Of a DNA stretch of 9,687 nucleotides, positions 6,296-9,687 are shown in pieces. The stretch's first letter is position 1. Each line of letters starts with the position of its first letter. Position numbers and translations under genes: made by a program. Below the pieces are notes generated by a model, which saw only the letters and a program-made list of their open reading frames with translations, did not search any database and was not told the DNA's origin. This stretch comes from Bacillota bacterium (GTDB lineage Bacteria > Bacillota > Clostridia > Peptostreptococcales > Thermotaleaceae): positions 1-9,687 of the forward strand of contig JAMNXX010000317.1 of assembly GCA_023623095.1 (NCBI GenBank), written 5' to 3'.

Positions 6296-6811
6296 TCAAG
6301 GATTTCTCCTCCATTTTTCAAGCGTTTCAAGAATCTTTTCATCAATTCGATCCTCCAACACCATTCTCTTTTCCTTTGTTTCCTCGGTTTTCTTTATGAT
6401 TTGCTTTCGGACGGTCTTTAATTCAATCACCAGTTCCCTTGCCGATATTCGCGTTGCCCCGCTTCCCAAAACCATCTGTTGTTCCAGCCGATCGGATGTT
6501 GCAACCCGTACGCGATTTCGTCTGTCTTTTAATAATTCTTCTACCTTTTTTTCAATATAGGCATCTGCTGTTTGATTTTCTTTCGTATAAACGACCTCCA
6601 CGCCCTCTACATCAATTTTGCTTCCAAGATTCCCTTTTACCAAATAGGCATCAAATACAATGCATACATTTTCTCCTGTATAGCATTTGTAATCGATCAA
6701 TTCTTCGATCAGCTTTTCTCTCGCTTCTTCTAAATTCAAAAATTCGATTCCCTCCAGCTTCGACCAGGTATTCATGACATTGTATCCATCTATCAATAAG
6801 TATCTGTTCAA
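6296..6811 (-). CDS. rae1: NYN-domain ribosome-associated endoribonuclease (Rae1/YacP)
   Basis: This 171-residue protein belongs to the YacP/NYN (PIN-like) nuclease family. In Bacillus subtilis the homologue Rae1 cleaves mRNA in the ribosomal A site. Acidic residues expected for the metal-dependent active site are visible: D8 in LLIDGYN, D54 in CIVFDAY, D83 in QTADAYIE and D107 in VATSDR. A lysine- and glutamate-rich C-terminal helix (about 130-168) follows. The start is a TTG at 6811, supported by GAGGAG seven bases upstream, by the family's usual N-terminus, and by the four-base overlap TTGA with the rlmB stop, which suggests translational coupling. The order rlmB-yacP-sigH is standard in Firmicutes. 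Confidence 0.93.
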   Translation of the reverse strand: MNRYLLIDGYNVMNTWSKLEGIEFLNLEEAREKLIEELIDYKCYTGENVCIVFDAYLVKGNLGSKIDVEGVEVVYTKENQTADAYIEKKVEELLKDRRNRVRVATSDRLEQQMVLGSGATRISARELVIELKTVRKQIIKKTEETKEKRMVLEDRIDEKILETLEKWRRNP

Positions 6812-7569
6812 GGGGAATCTCCTCTACCTTTTTGTTCTCTTTGTCTTACCGCTTCATACATTAAGATCGAAGCTGCTACAGAGGCATTTAAAGAACCTAC
6901 CTTTCCTTTCATGGGAATGCGAACCAGAAAATCACACTTTTCCTTTATCAATCTTCCTATCCCTGAACCTTCACTTCCGACTACCAACGCAATTTTTCCC
7001 GTCAATTCTTCATCGTAATAGTCTTTCTCTCCATCCATATCTGCGCCTATGATCCAAAAACCATTTCTTTTTAATTTGTCAATGTTCTGAGAAAGATTTG
7101 GAACCTTAACAACTGGTACATACTCAACTGCACCGGCAGAAGTCTTTGCCACCGTTGCCGTAAGCCCCACCGCATTCCTCTTCGGGATGATCACACCGTC
7201 TACTCCTGCCGCATCTGCCGTCCGAAGGATAGAACCCAGATTATGGGGATCTGTAATCCCGTCCAGCAAAAGCAAAAAAGGTGCATCTTTCTTTTGTTCA
7301 GCCCGCTGAAGGATTTCCTCAAGCTCTGCATATTGATATGCTGCTACAAAAGCCATCACCCCTTGATGAGCATGGGATTCGGATAATTGATCGATTTTTT
7401 GTCTTTCTACATATTGAATGGGGATTTTCTTTTCTTTTGCAATTCCAATGATTTTTTGAATCGATCCTTTTTCAGAACCTTTCGCAACCAGTATCTTATC
7501 AATTTCCCGCCCCGCTTTCAGTGCTTCCAGCACAGGATTTCTTCCTTCGATCTTATTTTGATCAAGCAT
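6808..7569 (-). CDS. rlmB: 23S rRNA (guanosine-2'-O-)-methyltransferase RlmB (SpoU/TrmH family)
   Basis: This 253-residue protein is a SPOUT-class RNA 2'-O-ribose methyltransferase. E. coli RlmB modifies G2251 in the 23S P-loop. The N-terminal substrate-binding domain (about 1-80) starts IEGRNPVLEAL and includes AHQGVMA. The catalytic domain shows motif 1, DGITDPHNLGSILRTADAAG, with N110 and R116; motif 2, LVVGSEGSGI, with E200; and motif 3, IPMKGKVGSLNASVAAS, with S226 and N228 in the trefoil-knot SAM site. The ATG at 7569 follows GGAGG. thyX ends 28 bases upstream and rae1 overlaps downstream by four bases. The rRNA target is inferred from the family; a tRNA methyltransferase paralogue is less likely given the locus. 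Confidence 0.95.
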   Translation of the reverse strand: MLDQNKIEGRNPVLEALKAGREIDKILVAKGSEKGSIQKIIGIAKEKKIPIQYVERQKIDQLSESHAHQGVMAFVAAYQYAELEEILQRAEQKKDAPFLLLLDGITDPHNLGSILRTADAAGVDGVIIPKRNAVGLTATVAKTSAGAVEYVPVVKVPNLSQNIDKLKRNGFWIIGADMDGEKDYYDEELTGKIALVVGSEGSGIGRLIKEKCDFLVRIPMKGKVGSLNASVAASILMYEAVRQREQKGRGDSP

Positions 7570-7597
7570 GTATGATCCTCCATCTCTGTTTCATTTT

Positions 7598-8368
7598 TTA
7601 TCTACTCTTTATATTGCCCAAGAACTTCTCTTGAATTTCTTTCATTTTGCCGCAGCTCATTTTTCCTTCCGGACAATTTCCTTTCAGGCAAGCAGGGCCT
7701 GCATATTGGAATAAATTTGGAGCAACTTTCTTCACCTGGTGCAGCATTTCCACAGCCATCTCGCGAATTTCCCACTGCGCTCTTTCGCAGCAGCGGTTGC
7801 GGAAAAAATTTATCAAAGAACGGGCATTCATCGTAAATACGATCTTCGTTTCACAAGCATTCGGGAAAACATATCTTGCATCTTCGATCGCCATCTTTTC
7901 TGCTGCTGAACGTGCTTGCTTTTCCGGTTTTCCCTCTGCGATCAGCTTTTTAAAATGATGCTCATATAATCGCTTCGTCAATTCATCATAATGTTTTTGA
8001 TCGGCTTGCATAGCACGGATAAATTCTTCCTTTGCTTCCGGTATGGCTGCAATGCTGGGAGGAATAATATATTCAAACTGTTCTAGTCTGACATACCGTT
8101 GAGACTGCTGAGAATAGGAAGCAATTCGATGGCGCACAAGCTGATGCGTCAAAACTCTGCTTACCCCCTCTGCAGCAAATGTAAAAGAGATGTGTTCGAT
8201 AGGAGATTCATGTCCTAAATCCATCAGCATCGAAAGAAATTGTTTTGTCTTTTCAGGCGATAAATTTTCCATAATTTCATCTGCTCCGCTGGCAGAATAA
8301 CAGAGTTTGGCTGCTGCGGCAACTATTTTTTCCGGTTGCGGGGTATGTTGAATCAACTTTACTTTCAT
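7598..8368 (-). CDS. thyX: Flavin-dependent thymidylate synthase ThyX
   Basis: This 256-residue enzyme makes dTMP from dUMP using FAD, NADPH and methylenetetrahydrofolate, without the DHFR coupling needed by ThyA. The ThyX signature [13 protein letters not shown] is at residues 79-91 and the dUMP-binding region [22 protein letters not shown] lies in the C-terminal third. The start is the ATG at 8368 after GGAGGG; a TTG two codons earlier (8374) overlaps the spacer and is less likely. The C-terminal tail has three cysteines (227, 232, 239; [18 protein letters not shown]). It lies between the small membrane protein and rlmB. The 92 bases upstream hold no promoter I can support. Confidence 0.97.
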   Translation of the reverse strand: MKVKLIQHTPQPEKIVAAAAKLCYSASGADEIMENLSPEKTKQFLSMLMDLGHESPIEHISFTFAAEGVSRVLTHQLVRHRIASYSQQSQRYVRLEQFEYIIPPSIAAIPEAKEEFIRAMQADQKHYDELTKRLYEHHFKKLIAEGKPEKQARSAAEKMAIEDARYVFPNACETKIVFTMNARSLINFFRNRCCERAQWEIREMAVEMLHQVKKVAPNLFQYAGPACLKGNCPEGKMSCGKMKEIQEKFLGNIKSR

Positions 8369-8460
8369 AAACAACCCTCCAGCTTTTTTCTAAAACAAAA
8401 ACACAAAGTGCCGTTTTCCTCTTACACGATGACCAAAAAAGCAAATGATCGATAAATCCC

Positions 8461-8841
8461 TCATTTTTGTTGCAATGCACTTTCTACCCGAAATTGCTTG
8501 TATGGAAGTACATGCAGGAAATAGCCTCTTACTTTTGCTCGATATTGCCCTTGGATTTCTTCTTCCACATATTTCTTTTCTTCCTCGGCCCAATAGGCAA
8601 TGGGAGATTTTCCTTCTTCTTTTATCTTTTCTATTTTAACAATTTTGTAACTCGCAAGATTGGAGCGGATGAGGAACCCATTGTACTCCTCTTTATTCTG
8701 CAGCGCGCTTTCTACAAACTGCTTAAACTTTAATTCATCCCCATTTAAATTTTTTACTTCATCAAAAAACAAATACTTGCTAATCAGTATCACAAGCAAA
8801 ATCAGCGTAATGAACAACATTCTTTTTTCTCTCTTGTTCAC
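8461..8841 (-). CDS. Small membrane-anchored protein of unknown function
   Basis: I do not recognise this 126-residue protein. Residues 1-7 are basic (NKREKR) and residues 8-26 (MLFITLILLVILISKYLFF) form one hydrophobic helix, so it is probably a membrane anchor or uncleaved signal with the rest outside. The remainder is highly charged and soluble-looking, with FKQFVESALQNKEEYNGFLIRSN, a Glu/Lys-rich stretch and an aromatic segment RGYFLHVLPYKQFRVESALQ. FVESALQ near residues 42-48 and RVESALQ near 118-124 look alike. There is no cysteine and no lipobox. The start is a GTG at 8841 after AGGG; an ATG at 8820 would remove the basic end. It lies between mrnC and thyX, so real expression is likely. 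Confidence 0.75.
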   Translation of the reverse strand: MNKREKRMLFITLILLVILISKYLFFDEVKNLNGDELKFKQFVESALQNKEEYNGFLIRSNLASYKIVKIEKIKEEGKSPIAYWAEEEKKYVEEEIQGQYRAKVRGYFLHVLPYKQFRVESALQQK

Positions 8842-8857
8842 CCTTGTCCCTCATTTC

Positions 8858-8863
8858 ATTATA
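8858..8863 (-). promoter_or_regulatory. Possible -10 box before the small membrane protein
   Basis: TATAAT occurs on the minus strand in the 46-base gap after mrnC, 16 bases before the GTG start at 8841. The best -35 at suitable spacing (CTGATG) matches only three consensus bases, so this may be a chance AT-rich match. Confidence 0.25.
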
Positions 8864-8887
8864 CAATTTTTGAAAGATTTCATCAGC

Positions 8888-9325
8888 CTATTTCCGATCA
8901 AGTTCCTCAAGATAGACGAGCGATTTATAGATAATTTCCGTCAATCTTTCCATCTTTCCCGTTAAAAACAAATATCCAATCAATGTTTCAAATCCCGTTG
9001 CATATTTATAGTCCACCAGTGCTGCATTTTTAGGTACGGAGCCTGATTTTTGGTTTCTTCCCCGTTTTATGATCCATTTCTCTTCCTCGCTCCATTCCCC
9101 TTCAAGTGCATGAACAACCTCAGATTGGGAAGCAGCATTTACAAATCGAACAGAGCGCTCGTGCAGCTTGTGTACCGGGTAATCGTACTTATGTAGGAGA
9201 TAGGTACGAACAAACAATTCGTACACAGCATCTCCTACATACGCCAAGACTGAAGAGGGCAACAATCGAATGGCATCCGGATCTTTTGTTTTCAATTGAG
9301 CTATCTTTATAAAATCGTGTAACAT
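8888..9325 (-). CDS. mrnC: Mini-ribonuclease III
   Basis: This 145-residue protein consists of an RNase III catalytic domain without the double-stranded RNA-binding domain. That is the hallmark of Mini-III, which matures both ends of 23S rRNA in Bacillus. LPSSVLAYVGDAVYELFVR places the catalytic Asp at D32 and Glu at E36. The C-terminal RGRNQKSGSVPKNAALVDYK and YATGFETLIGYLFLTG carry the family's conserved basic loop and the acidic E113. The ATG at 9325 has GGGAG about nine bases upstream. It lies 23 bases after cysS, the standard position in Firmicutes, probably in the same transcript. Confidence 0.96.
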   Translation of the reverse strand: MLHDFIKIAQLKTKDPDAIRLLPSSVLAYVGDAVYELFVRTYLLHKYDYPVHKLHERSVRFVNAASQSEVVHALEGEWSEEEKWIIKRGRNQKSGSVPKNAALVDYKYATGFETLIGYLFLTGKMERLTEIIYKSLVYLEELDRK

Positions 9326-9348
9326 CCTGTTCTTCTCCCAATCTAGAA

Positions 9349-9687
9349 TTATTTTTTAATCACGCGTACTCCCTGGGGAGTATCTTCTAAAATAACGCCC
9401 ATTTCTCTTAATTGATCCCGTATTTTATCTGCCAAGGCAAAGTTTTTTTCTGCCCTTGCTTTCTGACGCTTTTCTATCAAGCGTTGGATTTCGCCGTCCA
9501 TTTCCTGCTCATCCTTTTTATTCAGCAGCCCCAACACTCCTGACAGCTCCATCAGCAGCGCATGGCTTCTTTCTACCCAACCCCTGGAAGGATTTTTATT
9601 GATGTTTAAATTGATCTCTTTTGCAAGCTCAAAAATAGCCGCGATTGCATCTGCCGTATTGAGATCGTCATCCATCGCCTCAATGAA
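9349..9687 (-). CDS. cysS: Cysteinyl-tRNA synthetase, C-terminal part (partial at the window edge)
   Basis: The last 112 residues of a protein that continues beyond 9687. The segment FIEAMDDDLNTADAIAAIFEL, just inside the edge, is the conserved start of the CysS helical-bundle domain. The C-terminus has RLIEKRQKARAEKNFALADKIRDQL and the ending GVILEDTPQGVRVIKK, both typical of CysRS, which charges tRNA-Cys. The catalytic domain with its HIGH and KMSKS motifs is outside the window. The ATG at 9675 is internal and is not a start. mrnC follows after 23 bases. Confidence 0.95.
   Translation of the reverse strand, partial: FIEAMDDDLNTADAIAAIFELAKEINLNINKNPSRGWVERSHALLMELSGVLGLLNKKDEQEMDGEIQRLIEKRQKARAEKNFALADKIRDQLREMGVILEDTPQGVRVIKK

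Noticed and set aside
1..9687. CRISPR arrays, toxin-antitoxin or defence systems, biosynthetic clusters
   Set aside because: No spaced direct repeats and no such genes are present; almost all sequence is assigned to conserved housekeeping genes.

Overview
The window looks like a chromosomal segment of a low-GC, Gram-positive, probably spore-forming member of the Clostridia. The evidence is the AT-rich sequence, strong AAGGAGG-type ribosome binding sites, a SigH-type sigma factor, ThyX instead of ThyA, and the gene order cysS-mrnC-thyX-rlmB-rae1(yacP)-sigH. The genus cannot be fixed from the sequence alone. Every gene lies on the minus strand, so transcription runs from high to low coordinates, and coding density is high.

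In transcription order, the first block (9687 to 5523) holds the 3' end of cysS, then mrnC (Mini-RNase III, 23S rRNA maturation), a small predicted membrane-anchored protein of unknown function, thyX (dTMP synthesis), rlmB (23S rRNA 2'-O-methyltransferase), rae1/yacP (ribosome-associated NYN endoribonuclease) and sigH. sigH has its own near-consensus promoter (TTGACG-N18-TATAAT). That promoter overlaps the longest possible start codon, so the real start is further in, most likely a TTG at 6167.

The second block (5490 to 4071) is a promoter (TTGACT-N17-TAAAAT), tRNA-Thr(GGU) and tuf (EF-Tu, 397 aa). A 421-base stretch without a recognised gene follows. It holds a 55-nt inverted repeat (probable terminator), an AT-rich stretch, a promoter (TTGTTT-N17-TATACT) and a roughly 200-nt rpsJ leader containing a possible 35-codon Arg-rich ORF.

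The third block (3649 to 1) is the S10 ribosomal protein operon in canonical order: rpsJ, rplC, rplD, rplW, rplB, rpsS, rplV and the first bases of rpsC. A stem-loop lies between rpsJ and rplC.

The main oddity is the join at tuf. Upstream it looks like the tRNA-Thr-tuf-secE-nusG-rplKAJL-rpoBC locus, and downstream it looks like the fusA-tuf-rpsJ locus. Everything expected between the two tuf copies (rpmG, secE, nusG, rplKAJL, rpoBC, rpsL, rpsG, fusA) is absent. The best explanation is a collapse or recombination between two tuf copies, possibly an assembly artefact; a real rearrangement with the essential genes elsewhere is the alternative. No novel multi-gene system is visible. The less explained items are the rpsJ leader, the intergenic palindromes and the small membrane protein.
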